The notes: generated by a model not told the origin, from the letters alone. Counted from the first letter of the stretch, positions 24,164-32,787 are shown. The stretch: 64,000 nucleotides of DNA from an uncultured Ruminococcus sp. (GCA_900541505.1 UQKK01000019.1:1-64000); one strand, 5' to 3'. Numbers and translations are program-made.

Positions 24164-24198
24164 AGAGGGACAATCTACATATCTGTAATTGTCCCTCT
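24164..24198 (-). terminator. Terminator after rplS
   Basis: AGAGGGACAAT pairs perfectly with ATTGTCCCTCT around a 13-nt loop, followed by TCTTAT on the minus strand. The T-run is weak. Confidence 0.7.
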
Positions 24199-24221
24199 CA
24201 AAGTTACGTATTCACTGAATC

Positions 24222-24569
24222 TTATTTCACTAATTCTTTTACCTTGGCAGCCTTGCCGACACGATTTCTCAAGTAGTTCAGTTTTGCTCTTCTTACTTTA
24301 CCTCTGCGCACAACTTCTACTTTCTCTACGTGTGGAGAGTGGAGCGGCCATGTCTTCTCCACGCCGATTCCGTTGGAGTTCTTTCTCACTGTGAAAGTAG
24401 CTCTCACTCCGCCGCCCTGTTTCTTCAGGACCGTACCTTCAAACACCTGGATTCTCTCGCGGTTTCCCTCTTTAATCTTAGCGTATACCTTAACAGTATC
24501 ACCGACATTGAACTCAGGAGCATTTTCTTTCAACTGCTCTGCTTCGATTTTTTTGATAATTTCATTCAT
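24222..24569 (-). CDS. rplS: 50S ribosomal protein L19
   Basis: A 115-residue L19, at the 30S-50S interface. FNVGDTVKVYAKIKEG, FEGTVLKKQGGG, FTVRKNSNGIGVEKTWPLHSP and RRGKVRRAKLNYLR are family hallmarks. Start follows AGGAGG. It ends the rpsP-khpA-rimM-trmD-rplS series and is followed by its own terminator. Confidence 0.97.
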   Translation of the reverse strand: MNEIIKKIEAEQLKENAPEFNVGDTVKVYAKIKEGNRERIQVFEGTVLKKQGGGVRATFTVRKNSNGIGVEKTWPLHSPHVEKVEVVRRGKVRRAKLNYLRNRVGKAAKVKELVK

Positions 24570-24676
24570 TTTGTGTGACCTCCTTCATATTAGACGTTCT
24601 TAACACATAAATGGTGCCAGAGGACCATCGACTTCTTTTCACAACTATCGTAGTTTACCACATTTTCTGTCAGGTT

Positions 24677-25444
24677 TCAAGTATTGTTTTCGATTTCTTC
24701 CGCCTTTTCTCTCATTTTTGCCATGATTTCTTCCAGAAATTTCTGTTCTTTGTCTGTCAGAACACTTTTTTCCAACAAATCCGGTCTCCGCTCCAGCGTG
24801 CGGAGGATGGACTGCTCCCTCCGCCATTTCTCGATATTGGCATGATGACCGGACAAAAGCACCGGGGGCACCTTTTTGCCGTGCCACTCCTCCGGTCTGG
24901 AATACTGGGGATACTCCAGCAGATTATCCTGAAAGGACTCAAACTCGGCTGACACGTCATTGTGGAGCACCCCCGGCACCATCCGGGAAATGGCATCCAC
25001 CATCACCATCGCCGGGAGTTCCCCTCCCGTCAGCACGTAATCGCCAATGGACACATAATCTGTGACGATTTCCTCCAGGACGCGCTCATCAATGCCCTCA
25101 TAGTGTCCGCAGAGCAGAATCAAATCCTCTTCCTTCGCGAGCTCCTCTGCCATTTTCTGGGAAAATGTCTCCCCCTGAGGGGACAGATAGACCACTCTGG
25201 GCTTTTTATCCAGTTTCTCTGCTATAGCTTCATAGGCGAGATAGACCGGTTCCGCCTGCATAAGCATCCCCGCTCCTCCCCCGTAAGGGTAGTCGTCCAC
25301 GCTCTGGTGCTTGTTAAACGCATAATCCCGTATATTGACCGCCTCGATGCTTAACAGGTCGTTTTTCACTGCCCTGCCGATGATGCTCGTATTCAGCCCG
25401 TTCAATACCATTTCCGGGAACAGCGTCAGTATATGGAAATTCAT
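24677..25444 (-). CDS. trmD: tRNA (guanine-N1)-methyltransferase TrmD
   Basis: A 255-residue SPOUT methyltransferase that makes m1G37 in tRNAs for Leu, Pro and Arg. Trefoil-knot motifs are clear: YGGGAGMLMQAEPVY, CGHYEGIDERV, SIGDYVLTGGELPA. Start 25444 (MNFHILTLFPEM) is preferred over 25462 because GAGGAGGAAGG then lies at proper spacing. It comes after rimM with a 141-bp gap that contains hairpins. Confidence 0.96.
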   Translation of the reverse strand: MNFHILTLFPEMVLNGLNTSIIGRAVKNDLLSIEAVNIRDYAFNKHQSVDDYPYGGGAGMLMQAEPVYLAYEAIAEKLDKKPRVVYLSPQGETFSQKMAEELAKEEDLILLCGHYEGIDERVLEEIVTDYVSIGDYVLTGGELPAMVMVDAISRMVPGVLHNDVSAEFESFQDNLLEYPQYSRPEEWHGKKVPPVLLSGHHANIEKWRREQSILRTLERRPDLLEKSVLTDKEQKFLEEIMAKMREKAEEIENNT

Positions 25445-25550
25445 CTTTGCCTTCCTCCTCAAATCATGTCAGACTCCGTAGGTGTTGTCGTCAATCAACG
25501 ATGCCGCCGCATCGCCTCATTCCTGCGCCTTACAGAGTGAACATCCATTC

Positions 25551-25587
25551 TGCGTCATTATACTGAAAGTCAATGATACAGCACACT
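25551..25587 (+). repeat. Intergenic repeat, copy A (related copy at 54595-54631)
   Basis: This 37-nt stretch in the rimM-trmD gap matches 54595-54631 at 30 of 37 positions, including GAAAGTCAAT and the flanking TACAG and ACACT. It overlaps the rimM stop by 2 nt. A CGATGC/GCATCG hairpin lies upstream at about 25500. Confidence 0.35.
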
Positions 25588-26110
25588 AGATAAGCCCCTC
25601 CAGAAGATGAATCTTCATCTTCCCGCCTTTGATGTCTACATCCAGGATACACTGCTTGATGGCAGGCACGAGCACTTCCCCGTACTTTTCTGAATCTATG
25701 ACATACACCTCGTTCGCCCCTGTCTCCATGACATCTTTTAAAACGCCGAATGGCTCTGCTTCCTCCGACATCCCTTCCTCTGCCACGTAGACCTCCATGC
25801 CAATCAAATCGGCGATATAATACTCGTCCTCCTCAAGGGATACCGCGTCCTCTCTAGGAACGAACAGGCTCTTTCCCTTGTATTTTTCCACATCATTGAT
25901 GTTGTCGATACCTTTGAACTTTATAATCACATACTGTTTAAAGAACTTGACTCCCTGCACCCCAAGGTCCAGCCGCTCTTTTCCTGTATCCAGTATGACA
26001 TTTTTCAATTTTTTAAAGCGCTCCGGGTCGTCCGTGGTGGGAAATACCTTGACCTCTCCCCGGATTCCGTGGGTGGATGTGATGACACCGACCTGTAAAA
26101 ACTGCTCCAT
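25586..26110 (-). CDS. rimM: 16S rRNA maturation factor RimM
   Basis: A 174-residue RimM: N-terminal barrel with GVITSTHGIRGEVKVFPTTDDPERF, and C-terminal PRC barrel with YYIADLIGMEVY and VLVPAIKQCILDVDIKGGKM. It binds S19 and assists maturation of the 30S head. Position upstream of trmD is conserved. Start follows GGAGAAAGAG closely. Confidence 0.96.
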   Translation of the reverse strand: MEQFLQVGVITSTHGIRGEVKVFPTTDDPERFKKLKNVILDTGKERLDLGVQGVKFFKQYVIIKFKGIDNINDVEKYKGKSLFVPREDAVSLEEDEYYIADLIGMEVYVAEEGMSEEAEPFGVLKDVMETGANEVYVIDSEKYGEVLVPAIKQCILDVDIKGGKMKIHLLEGLI

Positions 26111-26132
26111 CTCTTTCTCCTATTAAATTCTG

Positions 26133-26162
26133 CTGCCGGATGTATCCGAAACTCTCCCGGCA
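26133..26162. repeat. Palindromic CGGATGTATCCG motif in a hairpin
   Basis: TGCCGG (26134) pairs with CCGGCA (26157) enclosing the palindrome CGGATGTATCCG. The 22 nt at 26133-26154 recur at 51019-51040 in the thiW leader with three differences. The 195-bp gap rimM-khpA also has a CATACCC/GGGTATG hairpin at about 26276-26292. Confidence 0.35.
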
Positions 26163-26305
26163 GACAGATGCAATGTTTCCTCACTCATACAGAAAAAGGG
26201 ACGGGCTCCGCACAGTGATAATGAAGCCTGCCCCTCTCATTTTGCACATGCCCGTTTCGGGTACATGCTGCCTCCATACCCTAAAGGGTATGTATAAAAA
26301 GCTTT

Positions 26306-26533
26306 CTACATGATATCCACGACAACCCGTCTGTCATCCTTGGATGCTGCCGCTTTTACTACGGAACGAATCGCTTTGGCGATACGCCCCTGCTTTCCGA
26401 TGACCTTTCCCATGTCCCCGTCAGCCACATGCAGCTCCAGCACAGTCGTTCTGCCTTCCTGTCTCTCTGTGACAGAGACACCATCCGGATTATCTACCAA
26501 TGCTTTTGCGATTACTTCTACTAATTCTTTCAT
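26306..26533 (-). CDS. khpA: KH-domain RNA-binding protein KhpA
   Basis: A 75-residue single KH domain. The GxxG loop is in GKVIGKQGRIAKAIRS. In Firmicutes KhpA acts with KhpB (EloR/Jag) as a sRNA/mRNA binding protein linked to cell division. Gene order rpsP-khpA-rimM is conserved; spacing to rpsP is 25 nt. Confidence 0.95.
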   Translation of the reverse strand: MKELVEVIAKALVDNPDGVSVTERQEGRTTVLELHVADGDMGKVIGKQGRIAKAIRSVVKAAASKDDRRVVVDIM

Positions 26534-26558
26534 TTACGCGCACCTCCGCGATGACAGC

Positions 26559-26804
26559 TTATTTCTCAATCCCTGCTGCTTTAAAGATTTTGCTTACAAC
26601 CTCTGTAGGCTGTGCACCGTTGTTGAGCCATTTCTTAGCTGCCTCTTCGTCTACCTTGAATACGCTCGGATCCTGATTCGGGTCATAGGTTCCAATCTCC
26701 TCGATAAATCTTCCATCTCTTGGGGAACGAGAATCAGCTACGATGATTCTATAAAAAGGAGCCTTCTTCTGTCCCATTCTTCTTAATCTGATTTTTACTG
26801 CCAT
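26559..26804 (-). CDS. rpsP: 30S ribosomal protein S16
   Basis: An 81-residue S16: MAVKIRLRRMGQKKAPFYRIIVADSRSPRDGRFIEEIGTYDP is diagnostic in its parts (RLRRMG, YRIIVADSRSPRDGR, IGTYDP). AGAGGTGAAG precedes the ATG. First of the rpsP-khpA-rimM-trmD-rplS run; ffh lies upstream on the same strand across 144 bp. Confidence 0.97.
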   Translation of the reverse strand: MAVKIRLRRMGQKKAPFYRIIVADSRSPRDGRFIEEIGTYDPNQDPSVFKVDEEAAKKWLNNGAQPTEVVSKIFKAAGIEK

Positions 26805-26948
26805 TTTTCTTCACCTCTGTTTTTTCTTTCTTTTTTATTTTTTGTTTCCTTTATCCCTTCCCGGCGTCTTTTCACAGTCTCGTAAATCCGCGGTGCACTA
26901 ACAGTCTCGTCTCGTGCACAAAAGCCGTGTACAGGAAAAATCTATGTG

Positions 26949-28316
26949 TCAAAAAGGAAGTCTGAACCTGCCTTTTTTACCACCTCTGCCGCCCATCATA
27001 CCCGGAAGTTTCTTCATCAGCTTCCTGGTCTCGTTGAACTGTTTTACCATGCGGTTTACTTCCGCGATATCCACCCCGGCGCCCCTGGCAATCCGGTGCT
27101 TTCTCGAAGGATTCAAAATCTCAGGATTTCTTCTCTCTTCTATGGTCATGGAGTAAATCATTGCCTCCATGCGCGCCATCTTCTTTTCATTCTCCTCTGT
27201 GTCAAGGTCAGGCATCTTGCCCTTCCCCAGACCGCCAAGTCCGCCCATACCGGGCATCATACCGAGGATACTGGAAAGTCCGCCCATCTTCTTCATCTGG
27301 TTCATGCTCTCCAGATAATCTTCAAAGTCGAACTGCGCCTTCTTCATCTTTTCCGCCATCTGCTTCGCCTTGTCTTCATCCAGCTCAGCTCCGGCTTTCT
27401 CTATCAGTGTCAGGACATCTCCCATACCAAGGATACGGGACGCCATCCTGTCGGGATAAAACTGCTCCAAATCGGAAAGCTTCTCTCCCATGCCGACGTA
27501 GAGTATGGGACACCCGGTCACTGCCTTGATAGACAGAGCGGCACCGCCTCTCGTATCGCCGTCCAGCTTGGTGACGATGACACCGTCAATGCCAATCTTC
27601 TCGTTGAAGCTTCCCGCCACATTCACCGCGTCCTGTCCGGTCATGGCATCTACCACCAGGATGGTCTGATGAACTTCCACTGCGGATTTAATCTCCTGCA
27701 GCTCCTCCATCATCTCCTCATCCACATGCAGACGTCCCGCCGTATCCAGGATGACAAGATTATTGTTGTTCTTTTTCGCGTGTTCCAATGCGGCTTTCGC
27801 AATATCAGCGGGTCGGTTCTTATCTCCCATGGAAAATACTTCCACACCCTGCTTCTCTCCATTTATCTGAAGCTGCTTGATTGCCGCCGGACGATATACG
27901 TCACAGGCAACCAGCAGCGGCTTCTTCCCTTTTAATTTGTACTTTCCCGCCAGCTTCGCCGTGGTGGTCGTTTTACCGGCTCCCTGGAGACCAGCCATCA
28001 TAATAACCGTAATCGCGCTCCCCGGCTGAAGCTTAATCTCCGTGGTCTCGGAGCCCATCAGCTTGACCAGTTCCTCATTTACAATCTTGATGACCATCTG
28101 TCCGGGGTTCAGTCCGTTCATAACATCCTGCCCCACCGCGCGTTCCTGGACATCCTTCACAAAGCCCTTTACCACCTTGAAGTTGACATCCGCCTCCAAA
28201 AGCGCCATCTTGACTTCCTTCAGAGCCGCCTTCACGTCATCTTCTGTCAGGCGTCCCTTGCTTCTCAAGTTTTTGAACACATTTTGAAGTTTCTCTGTTA
28301 AGCTGTCAAATGCCAT
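26949..28316 (-). CDS. ffh: Signal recognition particle GTPase Ffh
   Basis: A 455-residue SRP54. N domain (1-90), G domain with MAGLQGAGKTTTTAKLA, LDTAGRLHVDEE and TKLDGDTRGGAALS, and a Met-rich M domain with GMMPGMGGLGG and the HRIARGAG RNA-binding motif. It targets nascent membrane proteins to FtsY and SecYEG. It begins 2 nt after the ylxM stop, the usual pairing. Confidence 0.97.
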   Translation of the reverse strand: MAFDSLTEKLQNVFKNLRSKGRLTEDDVKAALKEVKMALLEADVNFKVVKGFVKDVQERAVGQDVMNGLNPGQMVIKIVNEELVKLMGSETTEIKLQPGSAITVIMMAGLQGAGKTTTTAKLAGKYKLKGKKPLLVACDVYRPAAIKQLQINGEKQGVEVFSMGDKNRPADIAKAALEHAKKNNNNLVILDTAGRLHVDEEMMEELQEIKSAVEVHQTILVVDAMTGQDAVNVAGSFNEKIGIDGVIVTKLDGDTRGGAALSIKAVTGCPILYVGMGEKLSDLEQFYPDRMASRILGMGDVLTLIEKAGAELDEDKAKQMAEKMKKAQFDFEDYLESMNQMKKMGGLSSILGMMPGMGGLGGLGKGKMPDLDTEENEKKMARMEAMIYSMTIEERRNPEILNPSRKHRIARGAGVDIAEVNRMVKQFNETRKLMKKLPGMMGGRGGKKGRFRLPF

Positions 28317-28317
28317 G

Positions 28318-28668
28318 CTATAACTCCTCTATAATCGTACCCGAAATCTTCCGGATATCCGCTATCATTTCCGCTGTGTCTGTCTTCCCGTCCTCATAAG
28401 TCTCAAGGATTCTGTCAATCTCATGCACCTTCTCCTTCACGGAGACGAACTTCTCCACGAGATGGAGCTTCTCTTCATAGCCTTCCAGAATCTTCTGACA
28501 GCGCTTCACCATATCATGGACACCCTGTCTGCTGATTCCGGCATCCTGCGCAATCTCACTTAAAGATAAATCTTCCAGGACGAACTGCTCATAGACATCC
28601 TTCTGATGCTCTGTCAGAAGTTCACCGTAGAAATCATACAGCAGCGCCTGTTTAAAAATCTCATCCAT
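28318..28668 (-). CDS. ylxM: YlxM family SRP-associated HTH protein
   Basis: A 116-residue sigma-70 region 4-like HTH protein: LLTEHQKDVYEQFVLEDLSLSEIAQDAGISRQGVHDMVKRC. YlxM is encoded before ffh in most Firmicutes and modulates SRP. Start 28668 follows AGAGGTGATAAAG; a longer frame to 28764 would add 32 residues without a ribosome site. Confidence 0.93.
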   Translation of the reverse strand: MDEIFKQALLYDFYGELLTEHQKDVYEQFVLEDLSLSEIAQDAGISRQGVHDMVKRCQKILEGYEEKLHLVEKFVSVKEKVHEIDRILETYEDGKTDTAEMIADIRKISGTIIEEL

Positions 28669-28822
28669 CTTTATCACCTCTGCTATCTTACACGATGAAA
28701 AGATAGTTGTCAAGCATTTTCTCTTGACAACATACAAATGATTCAGCCATGCGGTCCGGTACACCGAACATATGCCGCAAACCTGCCTACAGAGGGTTTT
28801 GCTGTTTCAGAACATATGGCAC

Positions 28823-29743
28823 TTAACCATCCAGCAGTTTTTTTACGTTTATCATCCCCCAGCCGGGCTCTGATTCCCAGTAGGTGCAGGACGCGCGAAG
28901 CTTCAGCTTCACCTCCACATTACTCATGTCCGGCATCTTGGAGAGCAGGCACGCGATTGCCCCGGACACCACCGGAGTTGCCATGGAGGTTCCGCTCTTT
29001 GCCGTATAAAACCCCTCCTGTCTGCGCTGGAAGCTGTTGCTGCAGCTGATAATCCCGGTCCCCGGCGCCAGCACATCCGGCTTGACCACGCACCGCTCGG
29101 TGGGTCCTCTCCCGGAATAATTCTTAACCTGTGCTCTCCGTTTTACTGGAGGAAGCCCGGAAGACGGCCTAAGTGTATCCGGCACACCCACGGTGATAAC
29201 CTTCCGGCTGTTGCCGGGCACCGCCACGGTCCCTGCCTTCGGTCCGTAGTTTCCCGCGGATACCACCACGACCATGCCCTCATCCCACAAATCCTCCACC
29301 GCATCCAGAAGCGCCGCTTTCTGGCTCTCTTTTAATTCCGGCTGTGTCCCCACGGAAATATTGACAATCTGCACCGGATATTTCTTTCTCATGCGGAAAA
29401 TCCACTCGATTCCGCTTATCACCGTATCGACCGCGCCATTTCCTTCCTTATCTAATACTTTTCCGACCAGCAGACCTGCCTTTGGCGCCATTCCCGCATA
29501 GGTTCCGTTGGACTTTTTTCCGCTCCCTGCAAGGATACCCGCCACATGGGTACCATGACCGCTGTCATCGTGGATTTCCTGTCTCTTCCCTGTAAAATTG
29601 GCAAATTCTAAAATCCTTCCATCAAAATCAGGGTGCTGCGCAATCCCGGTATCCAGCACCGCCGCGCATACACCCTGTCCTGTATACTGACCGGACCTGG
29701 TATCCTCACACCAGTATCCGACTGCTTCTTTTACCCATTTCAT
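28823..29743 (-). CDS. S8 subtilisin-like serine protease
   Basis: A 306-residue subtilase. Catalytic Asp in VLDTGIAQHPDF, His in DDSGHGTHVAGI, oxyanion Asn in VVSAGNYGP and Ser in SGTSMATPVVSG. There is no signal peptide or long propeptide, so it resembles intracellular or spore-associated subtilisins. ATG 29743 has no strong AGGAGG. Substrate unknown. It is divergent from the high-cysteine gene. Confidence 0.9.
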   Translation of the reverse strand: MKWVKEAVGYWCEDTRSGQYTGQGVCAAVLDTGIAQHPDFDGRILEFANFTGKRQEIHDDSGHGTHVAGILAGSGKKSNGTYAGMAPKAGLLVGKVLDKEGNGAVDTVISGIEWIFRMRKKYPVQIVNISVGTQPELKESQKAALLDAVEDLWDEGMVVVVSAGNYGPKAGTVAVPGNSRKVITVGVPDTLRPSSGLPPVKRRAQVKNYSGRGPTERCVVKPDVLAPGTGIISCSNSFQRRQEGFYTAKSGTSMATPVVSGAIACLLSKMPDMSNVEVKLKLRASCTYWESEPGWGMINVKKLLDG

Positions 29744-29869
29744 ACAAACACCCTTTTTTATCAGAATATTCGCAAAACAGATTTTTGTTCTTTTTCTGCT
29801 TTTCTTTCACACATCTTCCCCCGCGGCATATTATGTAACTGTAAACAATCTTATTTGGAGGATTTCAAC

Positions 29870-30076
29870 ATGAGTGATTTAAGTGCTACAAACTGTGGAT
29901 GTGGATGTGAGAATAACGGAATGTCTTCCTGCCTGTGGTTAATCATCCTGCTTTGCTGCTGCGGCGGATGCGGCAACGGCTTTGGCAATGGCTTCGGCGG
30001 AAACGACAGCTGCCTGTGGATTATCTTGCTTCTGTGCTGCTGCGGCGGTTTCGGAAACAACGGATGTGGCTGCTAA
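29870..30076 (+). CDS. Gly/Cys-rich 68-residue protein (high-cysteine type)
   Basis: MSDLSATNCGCGCENNG is followed by two near-copies of a module: SCLWLIILLCCCGGCGNGFGN and SCLWIILLLCCCGGFGNNGCG. Each has a short hydrophobic run ending in three cysteines, then Gly/Asn-rich sequence. About 17 of 68 residues are cysteine. Similar clostridial peptides are annotated as chorion-like high-cysteine proteins and resemble small spore-coat or membrane peptides such as YjcZ. TTTGGAGGATTTCAAC is a good ribosome site, and a strong terminator follows. Function unknown. Confidence 0.8.
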   Translation: MSDLSATNCGCGCENNGMSSCLWLIILLCCCGGCGNGFGNGFGGNDSCLWIILLLCCCGGFGNNGCGC

Positions 30077-30142
30077 TAGCTGTATCTTGTAAAACACTTC
30101 CTAAAATCGAAGCAACTTACGCTTACTGACTAAACATTGACA

Positions 30143-30194
30143 GACAGCGGCGACGGTGGGTACAGCATCTGCCAGACGCCGCTGTCTCTTTTTT
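30143..30194 (+). terminator. Terminator after the high-cysteine gene
   Basis: GACAGCGGCG pairs with CGCCGCTGTC over a 24-nt loop, then TCTTTTTT. The rest of the interval 30077-30393 shows no gene; a promoter for 30394 presumably lies near 30280. Confidence 0.85.
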
Positions 30195-30393
30195 ATGTGC
30201 GCATGTATGGGGCTGTAAATCGTGCCCGCATAGGATACGTTTTCCCGCCTCCTACAATTGCATTTCCCCTATGCCCGTGCTAAAATAAAAACATCGGCGA
30301 AAGGACATGCATTGCGCGGCGTATTGACGCTTGAAACCGGCGCGTATTCCTTCCGCAGCGCGAAATTTTCATACAGAAAGAAGGGTGGATGAC

Positions 30394-30750
30394 TTGGAAA
30401 AACAGATTCTGGATTACACAGTGGAAAAGACAAAAGAACTGATGGCTGCCCCTACATGCAGCCCGGAGACAAAAGCTTCCGCTGCCGCCTGGCTTAATGC
30501 TGTCGGTACTCCCAGCGAGGCACAGGAGACAGAGAAATATGTAGCGGAACTGGAGGCGGACATTATGCCCATTGACCAGTTGATTGCCTTCGCAGAATCC
30601 GAAGGCGGAGCAAAAGTCTTCGGCGCAGAGGCGCCCAATGTGGCGGCTCATGCCAAACAGATTAAAGCAGACGGCGCCAAATACTGTGACTGCCCCGCAT
30701 GCAAAGTGGTAGAAGATATTCTGGCAAAGAAAGAAGACCTCCTCAAATAG
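30394..30750 (+). CDS. Small conserved protein, often annotated as Hsp90-like
   Basis: About 118 residues, beginning LEKQILDYTVEKTKELMAAP in the family fashion, with EADIMPIDQLIAFAESEGGAKVFGAEA in the middle and YCDCPACKVVEDIL at the C-terminus (CxCxxC). Similar Lachnospiraceae proteins are labelled molecular chaperone Hsp90, without real homology to Hsp90. No ATG has a ribosome site: the likely starts are TTG at 30394 (AAGGGTGG 7 nt upstream) or GTG at 30385. It has its own terminator overlapping the stop. Function unknown. Confidence 0.7.
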   Translation: MEKQILDYTVEKTKELMAAPTCSPETKASAAAWLNAVGTPSEAQETEKYVAELEADIMPIDQLIAFAESEGGAKVFGAEAPNVAAHAKQIKADGAKYCDCPACKVVEDILAKKEDLLK

Positions 30751-30770
30751 GGGGCCTTCTTTTTCATCCT
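30733..30770 (+). terminator. Terminator overlapping the 3' end of the preceding gene
   Basis: GAAGACCTCC pairs with GGGGGCCTTC around TCAAATA and is followed by TTTTTCATCC; the stem includes the last codons and the TAG stop. Confidence 0.65.
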
Positions 30771-30790
30771 TATTCTTTTATCTTCCTTTT

Positions 30791-30940
30791 CTAGCGCATC
30801 CTGTCTTTGCTTCCCTGATTTCTGTGTACCTCTCTTTCGCGCCTCTCCTTTTCTTTGTCCCTGTCCAACTTTTTCTGGAGCATACACTCCTCATCTAATT
30901 CATAGACAGCGTTTCCGTCAATAATCAGTTTTCTTTTCAT
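30791..30940 (-). CDS. Short conserved hypothetical protein
   Basis: 49 residues: a conserved-looking start MKRKLIIDGNAVYELDEECM followed by a very charged Lys/Arg/Glu tail. GGAAGG is 8 nt before the ATG. The frame stays open far upstream but that part lacks sense. No function recognised; the IDGNAVYELDEEC segment recurs in small Lachnospiraceae proteins as far as I recall, which is the only reason for calling it a gene. Confidence 0.55.
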   Translation of the reverse strand: MKRKLIIDGNAVYELDEECMLQKKLDRDKEKERREREVHRNQGSKDRMR

Positions 30941-31070
30941 GATTCTGCCTTCCAATCCTTTCCATTTCCCTATTATATTATGTAGGAAATCTAAAATAAG
31001 TTTTTCCGACTCCCACATTTTTATACAACAAAGCGCATATATATTTATGACGTAAAAAACAGGAGTGCCT

Positions 31071-31658
31071 ATGGAAAAGAAGCCCTTAAGACCCATCTCC
31101 CCTTTTGACGAGCTTGTGGTTCCGCCTTCTCTGCAGAACTTAAAGCTGCTGCTTCCATACATTCCTGAATCTTCCCAGGAGACCTTGGGCACATTTGTCA
31201 AATTTCTGGAATTTAAGGAGACTCTCTCTTATTTCAGGAAACGGCACTTTTATGTACATTCGCAGGAATCCCGCGATTCCCTGCCCACCTCTCCCGCCGA
31301 GATACTGGAAGCCATCAAGCCCTATCTCGCCCCGCAGGATGCCGCTGTCATCGACACTGTGACCAATATGATGCAGATGATGGAGATGGTAAAAACATTT
31401 CAGGAACTTTCCTCTTCCGAGGCGTCAGATGACAGTACGCAGCAGGAAAACTCCGGTTTTTCCGGCGCGGACTTTTCACCCGTGGACCTGCTCATGAACA
31501 TGCTCTCCCCAGAGCAGAGAGAATTATTTGAGACATACAATTCCATGTTTTCTAATACGGATAATACAGATATGAACACCTCTCCCGAAAGCGGAGACTC
31601 GAAAGGAGATGATACAGATGAACGAATGGATGAACCACCCGGCGATGGAGAACATTGA
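31071..31658 (+). CDS. Hypothetical protein paired with the next gene
   Basis: 195 residues, start chosen at 31071 after AGGAGTGCCT. N-terminal half includes RPISPFDELVVPPSLQNLKLLLPYIP and FVKFLEFKETLSYFRK; the centre has IDTVTNMMQMMEMVKTF and SPVDLLMNMLSPEQRELFETYN; the last 40 residues are acidic and Ser/Asp rich. No membrane helix or known domain. It overlaps the following gene by 41 nt, so the two are co-translated. Confidence 0.75.
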   Translation: MEKKPLRPISPFDELVVPPSLQNLKLLLPYIPESSQETLGTFVKFLEFKETLSYFRKRHFYVHSQESRDSLPTSPAEILEAIKPYLAPQDAAVIDTVTNMMQMMEMVKTFQELSSSEASDDSTQQENSGFSGADFSPVDLLMNMLSPEQRELFETYNSMFSNTDNTDMNTSPESGDSKGDDTDERMDEPPGDGEH

Positions 31659-31902
31659 CCCGGCAAAGCTGGAACTCATCAAGATGGCTGCGGCACAGAC
31701 TTCGGGCAAATCAGGCAAAGACTTGGCGCCCATCCTGCTCGCTCTCATCACGAACGCGAACAAAAAAGGAATCCGCTTTACCTCCGATGAAGTCTCACTT
31801 ATATTCGAGATATTAAAAGAGGGAAAAAGTAAAGAAGAACAGGCGCAGATAGACAAGACCATCCAGATGACCCGCGCCATTTTCCAAAAACATACTAAAT
31901 AG
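31618..31902 (+). CDS. Hypothetical protein, partner of the preceding gene
   Basis: 94 residues from ATG 31618 (AAAGGAG 12 nt upstream; ATG 31609 abuts the ribosome site and is less likely). Sequence runs MNEWMNHPAMENIDPAKLEL, then KMAAAQTSGKSGKDLAPILLALITNANKKGIRFTSDEVSLIFEILKEGKS in sections. Helical, soluble. Resembles small helical proteins common in Lachnospiraceae next to the previous gene. Function unknown; a shared structural complex is a guess. Confidence 0.75.
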   Translation: MNEWMNHPAMENIDPAKLELIKMAAAQTSGKSGKDLAPILLALITNANKKGIRFTSDEVSLIFEILKEGKSKEEQAQIDKTIQMTRAIFQKHTK

Positions 31903-31938
31903 ACAGACCGATAACAGCCCCGCAAAGACAAGGTTTCA

Positions 31939-31990
31939 CATCCCCCATCAGGAAAAACATTCCCGGCGGGGGATGCAGTATGTTTTTTTC
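31939..31990 (+). terminator. Terminator after the hypothetical gene pair
   Basis: CATCCCCC pairs with GGGGGATG across a 21-nt loop; CAGTATG and TTTTTTTC follow. A second perfect hairpin (CAAGACTCG with CGAGTCTTG, 31990-32011) adjoins and may serve the convergent thioesterase gene. Confidence 0.75.
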
Positions 31991-32049
31991 AAGACTCGCC
32001 CGCGAGTCTTGGCGCGGGATTCGGGTCAGCTCTGCTGACATCATTCTTT

Positions 32050-32526
32050 TCAGAAGCCTTCTTCCTTCCTCTTCACCCGCATCTCTCTTCTTTTCTCCGC
32101 TGCTTCCCACTCAGCCCTTTCTTCCTCTGAATGTAATATCAACCGAGGGACACGGGTCGGCTTATCATCCTTGTCAATCGCCACCATGGTAAAATAGGCG
32201 CGGTTGATTGGTCTTCTCATGCCGTCCTTTTCATTTTCCACATAGGTGTCCACACGCACTTCCATAGAGGTGTTGCCAACATAGGTGACCTTGCCGATGA
32301 TGACAATCATCTCTCCGTTATATGCTCCGTGTATGAAACGCAGATTGTCCACAGATGCGGTGATGACATTCTGTCTCGTATGGCGCATCGCCACCAGTCC
32401 CGCCGTCTCATCCAGCCACTGCATCAGGATTCCCCCAAAAAGCCGCCCTGCGGCATTTAAATGATTGGGGCGGACCATGCGCACCGTCTCCACCCTGGAT
32501 TCTTCCACACTTCTTCCTTCTGTCAT
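32050..32526 (-). CDS. Acyl-CoA thioesterase, hotdog (YciA/BACH type)
   Basis: 158 residues with one hotdog domain: VRPNHLNAAGRLFGGILMQWLDETAGLVAMRH carries the catalytic Asn/Asp region, followed by VITASVDNLRFIHGAYNGEMI. The Arg/Glu/Lys-rich C-terminal 30 residues are typical of the group. Hydrolyses acyl-CoA esters in the cytoplasm. It is monocistronic. Confidence 0.9.
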   Translation of the reverse strand: MTEGRSVEESRVETVRMVRPNHLNAAGRLFGGILMQWLDETAGLVAMRHTRQNVITASVDNLRFIHGAYNGEMIVIIGKVTYVGNTSMEVRVDTYVENEKDGMRRPINRAYFTMVAIDKDDKPTRVPRLILHSEEERAEWEAAEKRREMRVKRKEEGF

Positions 32527-32787
32527 CTTACATACTCTCCTGTCTTTGCCCTTCTGTTCATCCGCCGCGGCTTCTGCGCGGCTCGTCTTTGTTTTTCCAT
32601 AAGTATGGGCTTATGGATAGATTATAAACGTTCCCGCACGGAAAAATCAACTCTGTACTTCACGAAATACATCCTGTAAAATAAAATAGTTACTATGCCG
32701 ATTTCAAATTGTCAACAGAGGTGTCACGCCTGCACGTAAACCATTGGCGACAATTTGGACTTTCGTAAAGAATGAGGAGGATGGAGC

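Noticed and set aside
25562..25580. TTGACT and TATAAT close together on the minus strand as a promoter
   Set aside because: Spacing is only about 5 nt, and the sequence belongs to the dispersed repeat.
30331..30393. ATG 30331 as start of the Hsp90-like small protein
   Set aside because: No ribosome site and the added residues do not fit the family; TTG 30394 or GTG 30385 fit better.
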